Assembly: GCF_014645895.1 (NCBI RefSeq)
Contig: NZ_BMMP01000008.1
Span: forward strand, 124,001-188,000
Reading direction: 5' to 3'
From: Streptomyces daqingensis
GTDB taxonomy: Bacteria > Actinomycetota > Actinomycetes > Streptomycetales > Streptomycetaceae
Length of the DNA: 64,000 bases
Shown: positions 8,301-17,168 of the stretch, one piece after another
Layout: every line of letters begins with the position of its first letter
Position numbering within the stretch: the stretch's first letter is position 1
Notes under the pieces: model-generated
Seen by the model: the letters and a program-made list of their open reading frames with translations, nothing else
The model's database searches: none
What the model was told of the DNA's origin: nothing
Program-made: the position numbers and the translations under genes

Positions 8301-8876
8301 ATGAACTCCGGACTCGCCGCCGAACTGACGCGCATGGCCGAGGAGGACCACCTCACGTCCGCGGACGGCCTCAGCGACGACTTCGCCAGGCAGCTGGCCT
8401 GGCGGCGGCTCACCGCGCGGCACGGCGACCGCCTCGCGGAGATCATGGACGAGCACGGCTGGCCGACGCCGGCCCTCGTCGGCGCGGAGGCGTCCCGTGC
8501 CGCCTGGCTGATCGCCCAGCACGCCGACCGTCAACTCGACGTCCAGCGGCGCGCGCTGGCCCTGATGGAGCAGGCGGCGGAGACCGGCGGGGCCGACCCC
8601 GCACAGGTCGCCTTCCTCCGCGACCGCACGTACGTCAACGAGGGCCGCGAGCAGCTGTACGGCACCCAGATCGCGGGCGTGCGCGACGGCGAACCGATCC
8701 CGTGGCCGTGCGTGGACCCCGCACGGATGGACGAGCGGCGCGCGGAGGTGGGCATCGAGCCGTTCGCGGTGCACACCGCGCGGCACGCACCGCCCGCCGC
8801 CGGCAGCATGCGGGCGACCGGCGGGCGGGCGGAACGACCTGAACGAGGGGCCGGACGAGGCCCGGTCAGACGGTGA
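8301..8876 (+). CDS. DUF6624 domain protein
   Basis: Soluble protein of 191 aa. It shows the DUF6624 pattern: HGWPTPALVGAEASRAAWLIAQHAD, then FLRDRTYVNEGREQLYGTQ and the closing DPARMDERRAEVGIEPF. The catalytic role, if any, is unknown. AAGGGGAAG upstream of ATG 8301 supports the start. The last 11 nt overlap the 3' end of the converging oxidoreductase gene. The 277-nt gap upstream, shared with the Uma2-type gene, holds no gene that I can see. Confidence 0.75.
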   Translation: MNSGLAAELTRMAEEDHLTSADGLSDDFARQLAWRRLTARHGDRLAEIMDEHGWPTPALVGAEASRAAWLIAQHADRQLDVQRRALALMEQAAETGGADPAQVAFLRDRTYVNEGREQLYGTQIAGVRDGEPIPWPCVDPARMDERRAEVGIEPFAVHTARHAPPAAGSMRATGGRAERPERGAGRGPVRR

Positions 8877-9828
8877 GCACGACCTTGCCGAACAGGTCGC
8901 CCTCCGCCATCTTGGCGAAGCCCTCCCGCGCCCGGTCCAGCGGCAGCGTCGAGTCGATGACCGGACGTACGCCCTTGGCCGCGCAGAAGCTCAGCAGCGA
9001 CGCCAGCTCCTCCTTGCTTCCCATCGTGGAGCCGACGATCTTCAGCTCCAGGAAGAAGACCCGGTTGAGCTCCGCCGCGGGCGGGTTGGGGCCGCTGGTG
9101 GCCCCGGAGATCACGACCGTGCCGCCCGGCTTGAGGGACTTCAGGGAGTGCGACCACGTCGCCGCGCCCACGGTCTCCAGCACGGCGTCGACCCGCTGGG
9201 GCAGGCGTGCGCCGCTCTCCACCGCCGCCTCCGCGCCGAGTTCGACGGCGCGCTTGCGCTTGTCCTCGTGGCGGCTGGTGGCGAACATGCGCAGCCCGGC
9301 CGCGGCTCCGAGCACGATGGCGGCGGTCGCGACGCCGCCGCCCGCTCCCTGCACCAGGACGCTGTCGCCCGGCCGTACGCCCGCGTTCGTGAAGAGCATG
9401 CGGTACGCGGTCAGCCAGGCGGTCGGCAGGCAGGCGGCCTCCTCGAAGGAGAGCTCGGCCGGCTTGGGCAGCACGTTCCACTGCGGGACGGCGACCCGCT
9501 CGGCGAAGGTGCCCTGGTACTTCTCGGTGAGGAGTGTCCTGCGCTCGCCCGGGCCGACACCGTGGCCGGTGGCGCCGATGACGGAGTGCAGCACGACCTC
9601 GTTGCCGTCGGCGTCGACGCCCGCGGCGTCGCAGCCGAGGGTCATGGGCAGCAGGTCCTCGCTGAGGCCCACCCCCCGCAGCGACCAGAGATCGTGGTGG
9701 TTGAGCGAGGCCGCCTTGACGTCGACCGTCGTCCAGCCGGCGGGGACGTCCGGTTCGGGTCGCTCGCCCAGCTCCAGGCCTTCGAGCGGCTGGTCCTTGT
9801 CGATACGCGCGGCGTAAGCAGCAAACAT
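8866..9828 (-). CDS. Zinc-type alcohol dehydrogenase-like oxidoreductase (MDR superfamily)
   Basis: NAD(P)H-dependent medium-chain dehydrogenase/reductase of 320 aa. The GroES-like N-terminal half contains SLNHHDLWSLRG and LGCDAAGVD. The Rossmann half begins at VLVQGAGGGVATAAI. Typical structural-zinc cysteines are absent, which points to the quinone-oxidoreductase-like branch rather than a true zinc alcohol dehydrogenase. The start at ATG 9828 is preferred because an upstream GTG-region extension lacks conservation-like features. It stands alone, converging on the DUF6624 gene. The substrate is not predictable. Confidence 0.85.
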   Translation of the reverse strand: MFAAYAARIDKDQPLEGLELGERPEPDVPAGWTTVDVKAASLNHHDLWSLRGVGLSEDLLPMTLGCDAAGVDADGNEVVLHSVIGATGHGVGPGERRTLLTEKYQGTFAERVAVPQWNVLPKPAELSFEEAACLPTAWLTAYRMLFTNAGVRPGDSVLVQGAGGGVATAAIVLGAAAGLRMFATSRHEDKRKRAVELGAEAAVESGARLPQRVDAVLETVGAATWSHSLKSLKPGGTVVISGATSGPNPPAAELNRVFFLELKIVGSTMGSKEELASLLSFCAAKGVRPVIDSTLPLDRAREGFAKMAEGDLFGKVVLTV

Positions 9829-9903
9829 GATCCAGACGCTACTCCCGGACGGCGACGGCCAGCCAGGGCCCGCCACGGCATAGCGACAGATCTCACGGCG
9901 ACG

Positions 9904-9954
9904 CGGGCACGGCGAGCGGCCGGGCTTCCGCCCTGGGACCGCTCGCCGTGCCCG
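9904..9954 (-). terminator. Strong operon terminator hairpin
   Basis: Perfect 16-bp arms at 9904-9919 and 9939-9954 lie 24 nt past the ATPase stop, closing the amino acid ABC operon. The loop is 19 nt. Confidence 0.8.
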
Positions 9955-9978
9955 TGTCGCTTGCCGTGGTCCGGCTAC

Positions 9979-10773
9979 TCAGAGGACCTTCGACAGGAAG
10001 GACTTCGTCCGCTCGTGCTGCGGGTTCGTCAGGACGTCGCGGGGGTTGCCGTACTCGACCACCACACCGTCGTCCATGAATACGAGGGAGTCTCCCACCT
10101 CGCGGGCGAAGCCCATCTCGTGCGTGACGACGATCATCGTCATGCCGTCCTCTGCGAGGTCGCGCATCACGTCCAGCACCTCGCCGACGAGCTCCGGGTC
10201 GAGCGCGGAGGTCGGCTCGTCGAAGAGCATCAGCTTCGGCTCCATCGCCAGCGCGCGGGCGATGGCGACGCGCTGCTGCTGGCCTCCGGAGAGCTGCGAG
10301 GGGTAGCTGTCGGCCTTGTCGGACAGCCCGACGCGTGCGAGCAGGGCGCGGGCGCGTTCCTGCGCCTTCGCCTTGCTCTCGCGCTTGACCAGTACCGGCG
10401 CCTCCATGACGTTCTCCACCGCGGTCATGTGCGGGAAGAGGTTGAAGCGCTGGAAGACCATCCCGATGTCGCGCCGCTGCGCGGCGACTTCGCGGTCCCG
10501 CAGTTCGTAGAGCTTGTTGCCGTGCTCGCGGTAGCCGACGAGGGTGCCGTCGACGTAGAGGCGGCCCGCGTTGATCTTCTCCAGGTGGTTGATGCACCGC
10601 AGGAAGGTCGACTTGCCCGAGCCCGAGGGCCCGACGATGCAGAAGACCTCGCGCGGCGCGACCTCCAGGTCGATGCCCTTCAGCACCTGCACCGGGCCGA
10701 AGGACTTGTGCACCGCCTCGGCCTTCACCATCGGGGCCGCCGTGGACTTCCCCGTGCTGCCGTTCTCGCTCAT
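9979..10773 (-). CDS. Polar amino acid ABC transporter ATP-binding protein
   Basis: Importer ATPase of 264 aa. Walker A is GPSGSGKST at residues 48-56, followed by the LSGGQQQR signature, the Walker B motif [12 protein letters not shown] and the H-loop VVTHEMGFA. This is the GlnQ/HisP-type family, which energises polar amino acid uptake. The start at 10773 overlaps the permease stop by ATGA, so it is the last gene of a binding protein-permease-ATPase operon. A distinctive insertion, [13 protein letters not shown], is common in actinobacterial members. Glutamate, glutamine or cystine are the most likely substrates, but the family alone does not decide. Confidence 0.95.
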   Translation of the reverse strand: MSENGSTGKSTAAPMVKAEAVHKSFGPVQVLKGIDLEVAPREVFCIVGPSGSGKSTFLRCINHLEKINAGRLYVDGTLVGYREHGNKLYELRDREVAAQRRDIGMVFQRFNLFPHMTAVENVMEAPVLVKRESKAKAQERARALLARVGLSDKADSYPSQLSGGQQQRVAIARALAMEPKLMLFDEPTSALDPELVGEVLDVMRDLAEDGMTMIVVTHEMGFAREVGDSLVFMDDGVVVEYGNPRDVLTNPQHERTKSFLSKVL

Positions 10774-11735
10774 GCGGCGCCTCCCGCTCCCGAACCGGAG
10801 CCCGATCCCGTACCGCGGCTGAAGGTGAAGACCAGCTGCCGCGCCCGCTGCCACGGCGTCGCGGGCAGCTGGCGCGACGAGCCGCGCGCGTAGTGGCGCT
10901 CCAGGTAGTACTGCCCGATGCTGAAGATCGTGGTGATGACCAGGAACCAGAGGGTCGCCACGAACAGCATCTCCACGACCGCGCCGGAGTTGTTCCCGAT
11001 GTTCTGCGACTTGCGCAGCACTTCCTCGTACTGCACGACGGCGCAGAGCGCCGACGTCTTCAGCAGGTTGATGAACTCGTTGCCGGTGGGCGGCACGATG
11101 ACGCGCATGGCCTGCGGCAGCACGATGCGGCGCATGTTCTGGCCGCTGGTCATGCCGAGGGCCTGCGACGCCTCGGTCTGCCCCTCGTCGACGGACTGGA
11201 TGCCGGCGCGGCAGATCTCCGCCATGTACGCGGCCTCGTTGAGGCCCAGCCCGAGCAGGGCCGCCATGAAGGGCGTCATGACGTCCGTCATCTCGTCCTT
11301 GTAGATCGGACCGAGGTTCAGGTACGGGAAGAGCAGCGCCAGGTTGAACCAGAGCAGCAGCTGCACGTAGACGGGCGTGCCCCGGAAGAACCAGATGTAG
11401 CCCCAGGCCACGGACGAGGTCACCGGGTTCTTCGACATCCGCATGACCGCGAGCACGACGCCGAGCACGAGGCCCATCAGCATCGACAGCACGCTGACCA
11501 CGAGGGTGTTCTTGACGCCCTCCATGATCTGGTCGTTGAAGAAGAACTTGCCGACGGAGCCCCACGTGAGGTCCGCCTCGGCGAACGCCTTGACGACGAG
11601 GCCCAGCAGGACGAGGACGACGGCGGCGGACACGTAGCGGCCGTAGTGCCGCACGGGTATCGCCTTGATCGCCTCCGGGCGTGTGACGGCCTTGGGTGGC
11701 GCGCCGTCCTGCGCCTTGTCGAGGGGTGCGGTCAT
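10770..11735 (-). CDS. Polar amino acid ABC transporter permease
   Basis: Membrane permease of 321 aa in the His/Glu/Gln family. Hydrophobic segments begin near residue 33 ([15 protein letters not shown]). The coupling region reads EASQALGM then [15 protein letters not shown]. The single polypeptide carries both N- and C-terminal hydrophilic tails, the latter rich in Gly-Ser. It lies between the binding protein and ATPase genes and overlaps the ATPase start by four nt. It probably acts as a homodimer. It is clearly related to the partial permease at 1-786. Confidence 0.93.
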   Translation of the reverse strand: MTAPLDKAQDGAPPKAVTRPEAIKAIPVRHYGRYVSAAVVLVLLGLVVKAFAEADLTWGSVGKFFFNDQIMEGVKNTLVVSVLSMLMGLVLGVVLAVMRMSKNPVTSSVAWGYIWFFRGTPVYVQLLLWFNLALLFPYLNLGPIYKDEMTDVMTPFMAALLGLGLNEAAYMAEICRAGIQSVDEGQTEASQALGMTSGQNMRRIVLPQAMRVIVPPTGNEFINLLKTSALCAVVQYEEVLRKSQNIGNNSGAVVEMLFVATLWFLVITTIFSIGQYYLERHYARGSSRQLPATPWQRARQLVFTFSRGTGSGSGSGAGGAA

Positions 11736-11787
11736 GGGTGTTGCCTTTCAGCGTGCGTTCAACGTCGGTCCAGGGGCCTCGTCGGCC

Positions 11788-12744
11788 TCAGGAACCACTG
11801 TTGATCTTCGCCGCGTCGACACCGCCGTCCTCGACGCCCCACTTCTTGAGCGCCTTCTCGTACGCGCCGTTCTCGATGATCGCGCTGAGCGCCTCCTTGA
11901 GCGCGCCGCTCAGCTTGTCGTTGCCCTTGGAGACGGCCATGCCGTAGGGAGCGGACTCCATCTGCTCGCCGACGACCTCGAAGTCGCGGCCTTCCTTGGC
12001 GGCGTTGGCGGCGACGGGGAAGTCGGAGATGTCCGCGACGACGCCGCCGGCCTTCAGCCGCACCCGGGCCTCGTCGTCGTTGTCGAAGGGCTCGACGGTG
12101 ATCGGCCGCTTCCGGTCCTTCTTGCACTTGTCCGTCTGCTTCTTGAGGATCTCGTGCGAGGTCGTGCCGCGCTGGGTCGCGACCTTCTTGCCGCAGAGCT
12201 GCTCGACGGACTCGATTTTCTCGGGGTTGCCCTTCTTGACGAGGATCGAGGAGCCGGCCGTGAGGTAGTCGACGAAGTCGACGCCCTTGCCGACCTTCTT
12301 GCCCTGGTCGTCCAGGCCCTCCTGGCGGTCCTTCGTGTCCGTCATCGAGGACATGATCATGTCGAAGCGGCCGGTCTGCAGCGAGGTGATCAGGCTGTCG
12401 AAGGTGCCGTTGGTGAACTCGAAGCGCACGCCGAGCTCTTTGCTCATGGCGTCGGCGAGGTCGGGGTCGAGGCCGACTATCTCATTGCCGATCTTGTACT
12501 CCATCGGCTTGTAGGCGGCGTCCGTACCGACCTTGATGACGCCCTTGTCCTGGACCTTCTTCGGCAGCTTGTCGAACAGGGGCGCCTTGCTGCCCTCGAC
12601 CTTCGAGCTCTCCGACGCGCCGTCCGTCTGGTCCCCGCACCCGGCCAGCAGGAGCGCGCCGGTCACCGCGAGGGCCACGGGAACAGCCGTCCGTGCACGC
12701 CGTGCCGTGGCGGTGACCTGGCGTCGGGTAGTGCGTGCGGTCAT
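11788..12744 (-). CDS. Amino acid-binding lipoprotein, SBP family 3
   Basis: Substrate-binding lipoprotein of 318 aa, first gene of the operon. The Arg-rich N-terminus and hydrophobic core end in lipobox L33-A34-G35-C36. The SBP_bac_3 signature region includes VGTDAAYKPMEYK and DLADAMSKELGVRFEF. The start at 12744 has a good AGGAGG. It is divergent from malic enzyme across a 610-nt intergenic region that holds a large nested inverted repeat. I infer glutamate-like specificity only from family and position. Confidence 0.93.
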   Translation of the reverse strand: MTARTTRRQVTATARRARTAVPVALAVTGALLLAGCGDQTDGASESSKVEGSKAPLFDKLPKKVQDKGVIKVGTDAAYKPMEYKIGNEIVGLDPDLADAMSKELGVRFEFTNGTFDSLITSLQTGRFDMIMSSMTDTKDRQEGLDDQGKKVGKGVDFVDYLTAGSSILVKKGNPEKIESVEQLCGKKVATQRGTTSHEILKKQTDKCKKDRKRPITVEPFDNDDEARVRLKAGGVVADISDFPVAANAAKEGRDFEVVGEQMESAPYGMAVSKGNDKLSGALKEALSAIIENGAYEKALKKWGVEDGGVDAAKINSGS

Positions 12745-13354
12745 GGCGGGGTCCTCCTGCTGTGAGCGGCGGCCGGTCGGGCACACCTGCGCGTGTCACG
12801 ACCGCGTGGGTGGCGGCTGGGATGGGGAAATCCTGCCATCCGTTCAGGCGGTTACCGACGACTGGCGAGTCAAAATCGGATAACGGAGCCCGCAATCCGA
12901 ATACAGGTCGCTCACGCATCGCGTACAAGGTGTCGCAATCAGTCGGCGGGAGACCTGCGTCACACCGCCACCGAGTCACAGTCCGTTGACACACGGACTG
13001 CCTCGGTGGCACCACTTCCTGACGCACGGCGACCTTCCGACTGTTCTGTCAGCTAATGTCCGATTACTGGTTACTGCCGTACGGGAAGCGGGTCGTATCG
13101 CAAGGGCCTTGTCCGGTAGAAAGGTCGATTACACCCCTCACCCGGGGACCGGGGCGCGTGTGCGGCGCGCCCGGCGTTCGCCTCTCCCCACCGGGCCTCC
13201 ACAGCCCACCGGGGACACACCCGGGCCCAGCCGGCCCGGGTCCTGCGCCTGGACGGCGGCCAACCGCCGGCCGGGCAGCGGACGTGGTTTCCCGCCCGTT
13301 CCTCAACCAGGGAGCGGCCACCCTCACAAAGATTCGACAAAGGGGTTCGACAAA
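12745..13354. promoter_or_regulatory. 610-nt divergent intergenic region with nested inverted repeat
   Basis: No convincing gene lies here; the open frames are weak and lack ribosome binding sites. The main feature is a nested inverted repeat at 12967-13010: outer arms GCCACCGAG (12967-12975) and CTCGGTGGC (13002-13010), inner arms CAGTCCG (12979-12985) and CGGACTG (12994-13000), loop TTGACACA. It may be a regulator site for the divergent ABC operon and malic enzyme, or a leader structure. The rest holds presumed promoters that I cannot place with confidence. Confidence 0.6.
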
Positions 13355-14551
13355 GTGGCAGCGGAGATCGTCAATTCGAAGGACGGCCTGGACGAGGACG
13401 GGTTCGATCCCGCCTTCGCCCTGCACCGCGGCGGAAAGATGGCGGTGCAGGCGACCGTTCCGGTGCGCGACGCGGAAGAGTTGTCCCTCGCCTACACGCC
13501 GGGCGTCGCCAAGGTCTGCAGCGCCATCGCACGCCAGCCGGAGCTGGTGGACGACTACACCTGGAAGTCGCAGGTCGTCGCGGTCGTCACGGACGGCAGC
13601 GCGGTGCTGGGTCTGGGCGACATCGGCGCCGAGGCGTCCCTCCCGGTGATGGAGGGCAAGTCCATCCTCTTCAAGCAGTTCGGCGGCGTGGACGCCTTCC
13701 CCGTCGCGCTCGACTGCCGCGACACCGACGAGATCGTGGAGACCGTCGTCCGGCTCGCGCCCTCCTTCGGCGGCGTCAACCTGGAGGACATCGCGGCACC
13801 CCGCTGCTTCGAGATCGAGGCCAAGCTCAAGGAGCGCCTGGACGTCCCGGTCTTCCACGACGACCAGCACGGCACCGCGATCGTCACCCTCGCGGCGCTG
13901 CGCAACGCGGCGCTCCTGAAGGGGCGTTCGCTGGGAGACCTGCGCACGGTCATCTCCGGTGCTGGCGCGGCCGGGATCGCCATCGCCAAGATCCTCGTGG
14001 AGGCGGGCGTCAGCGACATCGTGGTGACGGACCGCAAGGGCATCGTCTCGGCGGACCGGGACGATCTGACCTCGGTCAAGCGGGAGTTGACCGGGTTCAC
14101 CAACAAGGCGGGGCGCACCGGGTCACTGGAGTCGGCGATGGACGGCGCGGACGTCTTCATCGGCGTCAGCGGCGGCACGGTCCCGGAGTCCGCGGTGGCC
14201 ACCCTCGCCGAGGACTCCTTCGTCTTCGCCATGGCCAACCCGAATCCGGAGATCCACCCGGACGTCGCCCGCAAGTACGCCGCCGTCGTGGCGACCGGAC
14301 GCAGCGACTACCCGAACCAGATCAACAACGTGCTGGCCTTCCCCGGCGTGTTCGCCGGCGCCCTGCAGGTGCGGGCGACGGACATCACCGAGGGCATGAA
14401 GCTCGCGGCGGCGGAGGCCCTCGCGGCCGTCGTCTCCGACGAGTTGAGCCCCGAGTGCGTCATCCCCTCGCCGTTCGACGAGCGCGTCGCCCCCGCGGTG
14501 ACGGCGGCCGTCGCCGCGGCGGCACGGGCGGAGGGCATCGCCCGCCGCTGA
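13355..14551 (+). CDS. Malic enzyme (malate oxidoreductase, decarboxylating)
   Basis: Cytoplasmic enzyme of 398 aa converting malate to pyruvate and CO2, the short bacterial form. The N-terminal malic domain includes SLAYTPGVAKVC and the DGSAVLGLGDIG motif; metal-binding acidic residues lie in VFHDDQHGTA. The NAD(P)-binding domain begins at TVISGAGAAGIAIAK. The start is GTG 13355 with a modest AAAGGGG nine nt upstream; longer in-frame starts would add a low-complexity Pro/Gly-rich extension unlike the family. Streptomycetes have NAD- and NADP-linked versions. Position beside the amino acid importer resembles the NADP-type locus, but the cofactor is not settled here. Confidence 0.9.
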   Translation: MAAEIVNSKDGLDEDGFDPAFALHRGGKMAVQATVPVRDAEELSLAYTPGVAKVCSAIARQPELVDDYTWKSQVVAVVTDGSAVLGLGDIGAEASLPVMEGKSILFKQFGGVDAFPVALDCRDTDEIVETVVRLAPSFGGVNLEDIAAPRCFEIEAKLKERLDVPVFHDDQHGTAIVTLAALRNAALLKGRSLGDLRTVISGAGAAGIAIAKILVEAGVSDIVVTDRKGIVSADRDDLTSVKRELTGFTNKAGRTGSLESAMDGADVFIGVSGGTVPESAVATLAEDSFVFAMANPNPEIHPDVARKYAAVVATGRSDYPNQINNVLAFPGVFAGALQVRATDITEGMKLAAAEALAAVVSDELSPECVIPSPFDERVAPAVTAAVAAAARAEGIARR

Positions 14552-14579
14552 CGTGAACGCGCGGCCGGACAGACAGGTC

Positions 14580-14616
14580 GAGGGCGGTACGGGCCGATGG
14601 GGCCCGTACCGCCCTC
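14580..14616. terminator. 16-bp terminator hairpin after malic enzyme
   Basis: The arms 14580-14595 and 14601-14616 are perfectly complementary around a 5-nt loop, 28 nt after the stop. It sits between convergent genes and probably works in both directions. Confidence 0.85.
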
Positions 14617-14673
14617 ACTTGTGCGCCCACCGCGGAAGAGCGGACCCGCTTCCCGCACGCGGGGCGCGGAGTG

Positions 14674-15462
14674 TCACCTCAGGCCCAGCACCATCGCGTC
14701 CTCGGGGGAGCACCAGACCTGCCCCGCCTCGGCGAACCCCGCCGAGAGCAGCGCCTGCGCGTGCCACGCGGCCGACTGGACCTCGCCGTCGGCGTGGTCG
14801 CCTTTCGCGGGGTCGCCGAAGATGCGGTACCGCTCCTCGACGACGCCGGCGAGCGCCGGCTCCCCTGCCATCTCCCCCCACCATGCGGCCCAGTCGCTCG
14901 CCCCCGCGGCCTTCTCCCGCTCCCGGCGCCGCTTGCCGAAGGCGTAGGCCGCCTCGTTGATGCGGGGCGTCGACGGATCCGGCATGTGGTCGGCGTGCAC
15001 GAAGACACCGCCCGCACGGAGCAGGCCCGCGATCTGCCCGTAGAGGGCGGTCAGTTGGGGCGTGCGCAGCCAGTGCAGCGCCGTCGCCGTCAGCACCGCG
15101 TCGTACGACGTGTGCGGGAGCGCGCGCACCCAGTCCGCGTCGGTGAGGTCGGCGGTGACGAACTCGACGCGGCTCTCGCCGGCGAAGTGCCCCCGGGCCA
15201 CGGTGAGCAGCGCGGGGTCGAGGTCGACGCCCGTACTGCGGGACTCGGGGAACCTCCGCAGCAGCCTGTCCGAGATACTGCCCGTGCCGCAGGCGAGGTC
15301 GAGCACTCTGGGCTCCGGTCCCGCGAGCGCCTCGACCATGTCGAGCATGACGCGGAAGCGCTCCTCGCGGTCGGGGAGGTACCACTCCTGCTGGCGGTCC
15401 CAGCTGTCCTGCCATGCCTGCCAGTTGGCGTGACCGTCGGCCGTCTCCTGGTGCATCGCCAC
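14674..15462 (-). CDS. Class I SAM-dependent methyltransferase
   Basis: Cytoplasmic methyltransferase of 262 aa. Motif I is VLDLACGTGS, with an acidic motif II residue in STGVDLDPALL and a motif around FVTADLTDADW. The architecture matches the ubiquinone/trans-aconitate-type Methyltransf_11/25 group, where substrates range widely. The start chosen is GTG 15462, five nt after AGGAGG; the ATG two codons downstream is more distant. It is divergent from the CGNR regulator with 85 nt between, so both may share control. No substrate is implied by the neighbours. Confidence 0.85.
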   Translation of the reverse strand: MAMHQETADGHANWQAWQDSWDRQQEWYLPDREERFRVMLDMVEALAGPEPRVLDLACGTGSISDRLLRRFPESRSTGVDLDPALLTVARGHFAGESRVEFVTADLTDADWVRALPHTSYDAVLTATALHWLRTPQLTALYGQIAGLLRAGGVFVHADHMPDPSTPRINEAAYAFGKRRREREKAAGASDWAAWWGEMAGEPALAGVVEERYRIFGDPAKGDHADGEVQSAAWHAQALLSAGFAEAGQVWCSPEDAMVLGLR

Positions 15463-15477
15463 GAGCCCCTCCTCGGC

Positions 15478-15508
15478 GTAATACCCTCTAAGCGAATACA
15501 GCTATTAC
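15478..15508. promoter_or_regulatory. Inverted repeat in methyltransferase/CGNR divergent promoter
   Basis: GTAATA at 15478-15483 and TATTAC at 15503-15508 form an inverted repeat about two and a half helical turns apart in the 85-nt divergent region. It is a candidate site for the adjacent CGNR protein; weak evidence. Confidence 0.35.
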
Positions 15509-15547
15509 CGGTACCCGACGTTAGACCAGCAGCCGTAAGGATCACAA

Positions 15548-16195
15548 GTGGAATTGACCCATTACTCCGACATGGCGGTGCGCCTGGTCAACACCGAGCA
15601 GCCGGAACGCGGCGAGGACACGCTCACGTCCGTCGAGTCCGTGAAGGAGCTGTGCGGCAGGAACGTGCAGATGGCCCGCCGTGCGACAGAGGCCGACGTG
15701 GGCCGGCTCCGGGGCGTGCGGACCAGGCTGCGCGCCGTCTTCAGCGCCGCTTCCGAGGGCGACGAGACACGGGCTGTCGACCTGCTCAACTCGCTCCTGA
15801 TGGAGTTCCCCACCAGCCCCCAGATCAGCGGGCACGGCGACCTCGACCAGGAAGGCCGCCCGCGCTGGCACATGCACCTGGCCGAGCATCCCGTCACGAC
15901 GGCGGCCGGCTACGCCGCCACCGCCTGCATGGGGCTGGCCTTCCACCTCACGGACCTCGGCGTCGACCGGCTCGGCATCTGCCAGGCGTCCCCGTGCAGC
16001 CAGGCCTACCTCGACACCTCGACCAACCGCTCCCGCCGCTACTGCTCCGACCGCTGCGCGACCCGGGCCAACGTGGCCGCCTACCGGGCCCGCAAACGCC
16101 TGGAGAGCGGAGAGGAACCGGACCGCGCGCGCAGCGCCACCAGCGGACGTACGGCGGAGAGCACCCAGCGCACGGCGTCCCGGAACGACCGCTGA
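15548..16195 (+). CDS. CGNR zinc-finger / ABATE-domain regulator
   Basis: Predicted DNA-binding protein of 215 aa. Residues about 10-135 are an ABATE-like stress-sensing helical domain. Residues 143-182 carry the finger with Cys145, Cys150, Cys166 and Cys170; the eponymous CGNR motif is replaced by CATR. The start is GTG 15548 with AAGGAT upstream. The Arg/Ser-rich tail overlaps the 3' end of sodX on the opposite strand by 115 nt. Family members are transcription factors with mostly unknown ligands. Divergence from a methyltransferase and proximity to the nickel SOD genes are suggestive only. Confidence 0.8.
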   Translation: MELTHYSDMAVRLVNTEQPERGEDTLTSVESVKELCGRNVQMARRATEADVGRLRGVRTRLRAVFSAASEGDETRAVDLLNSLLMEFPTSPQISGHGDLDQEGRPRWHMHLAEHPVTTAAGYAATACMGLAFHLTDLGVDRLGICQASPCSQAYLDTSTNRSRRYCSDRCATRANVAAYRARKRLESGEEPDRARSATSGRTAESTQRTASRNDR

Positions 16196-16563
16196 CCCCC
16201 TCCCCGCGGACGCAGGCGCACCCACGCGCGGGCCACCACGAGATCGTCCGGCACCGCGCCGAACTCGCGGCTGTCGTTGCGGACGTGCGGATTGTCGCCC
16301 ACCACCCACCAGCCGCCCGGCCTGCGCTCCACGGCGCGCTTGACGATGAGCAGGTCGTGCTGGAAGGGATGCCGGAGCACCACCACCGCGCCGGGCCGCA
16401 CACCGGAGCCGTACTTGATCACCAGGCGGTCGCCCGGCCGGAGCGTGGGCGTCATGGACGGGTTGTAGACCTCGGCCAGCCCGATCCGCTTCAGCGGACC
16501 CCCGCCGGGACCACCGTTGCCCCGCATCCCGCCCCCGCCCGTCTCGATCGCCCGCTCCGGCAT
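16081..16563 (-). CDS. sodX: Nickel-type superoxide dismutase maturation protease
   Basis: Signal peptidase S26-like protease of 160 aa that removes the leader of nickel superoxide dismutase so its N-terminal His can bind nickel. Catalytic S36 lies in YNPSMTPTL and K75 in LIVKRAVE; the conserved GDN-x5-DSREFG box follows. It has no obvious transmembrane anchor, unlike secretory signal peptidases, fitting the cytoplasmic SodX type. It is divergent from sodN, 163 nt away. The 3' end overlaps the converging CGNR gene by 115 nt. A downstream Met at residue 13 is an alternative start. Confidence 0.9.
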   Translation of the reverse strand: MPERAIETGGGGMRGNGGPGGGPLKRIGLAEVYNPSMTPTLRPGDRLVIKYGSGVRPGAVVVLRHPFQHDLLIVKRAVERRPGGWWVVGDNPHVRNDSREFGAVPDDLVVARAWVRLRPRGGGQRSFRDAVRWVLSAVRPLVALRARSGSSPLSRRLRAR

Positions 16564-16726
16564 GTGCGCGCCTCACCTCGTCCCGGCAGTGTCCCGGTCG
16601 TATCCCGGCAGTTCACTCCAGCCAACACTGGACTTTTGTCCTAAGCCCACGGGGGCACACGCGAAAGGGCCTCCCCTACGGAGTAATCTCACAGGTGAGA
16701 AGACGATCACGAGGAAGGACGGCTCT

Positions 16727-17122
16727 ATGCTTTCCCGTCTGTTCGCCCCCACGGTGCAGGTCAGCGCCCACTGCGACCTGCCCTGCGGTGTCTACGACCC
16801 GGCCCAGGCCCGCATCGAGGCGGAGTCGGTCAAGGCCATCCAGGAGAAGTACCAGTCCAACGACGACCCGGCCTACCGCACCCGCTGCGTTGTGATCAAG
16901 GAGGAGCGGGCGGAACTGGCCAAGCACCACGTCTCGGTGCTGTGGAGCGACTACTTCAAGCCCCCGCACTTCGAGAAGTACCCGGAGCTGCACCAGCTGG
17001 TCAACGAGACGCTGAAGGCGCTCTCCACGGCGAAGGGCTCCACCGACCCCGCGACGGGTCAGAAGGCCCTCGACTACATCGCCCAGATCGACAAGATCTT
17101 CTGGGAGACCAAGAAGGGCTGA
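16727..17122 (+). CDS. sodN: Nickel superoxide dismutase precursor
   Basis: Cytoplasmic superoxide dismutase, 131 aa precursor. Cleavage by SodX after residue 14 exposes the nickel hook H15-C16-x-x-P-C20-G-x-Y (HCDLPCGVY), giving a 117-aa mature enzyme, the known family length; family members are homohexamers. The start at 16727 gives exactly the short leader expected. Synthesis of Ni-SOD in Streptomyces responds to nickel. No Nur box could be identified here. The 3' UTR folds into a long hairpin and, by analogy with S. coelicolor, may yield a small RNA against the iron SOD mRNA. Confidence 0.97.
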   Translation: MLSRLFAPTVQVSAHCDLPCGVYDPAQARIEAESVKAIQEKYQSNDDPAYRTRCVVIKEERAELAKHHVSVLWSDYFKPPHFEKYPELHQLVNETLKALSTAKGSTDPATGQKALDYIAQIDKIFWETKKG

Positions 17123-17168
17123 CTCCGCCGAGCCCGGCGGACCGGCGGTCCACGACCGCCCGTCCTCA

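Noticed and set aside
12793..13056. Small open frames in the importer/malic enzyme intergenic region
   Set aside because: None has a Shine-Dalgarno or a plausible protein composition.
15518..15533. dre-like half site GTTAGACCAGCA near the CGNR gene
   Set aside because: Only the right half matches the DasR consensus; no palindromic partner is present.
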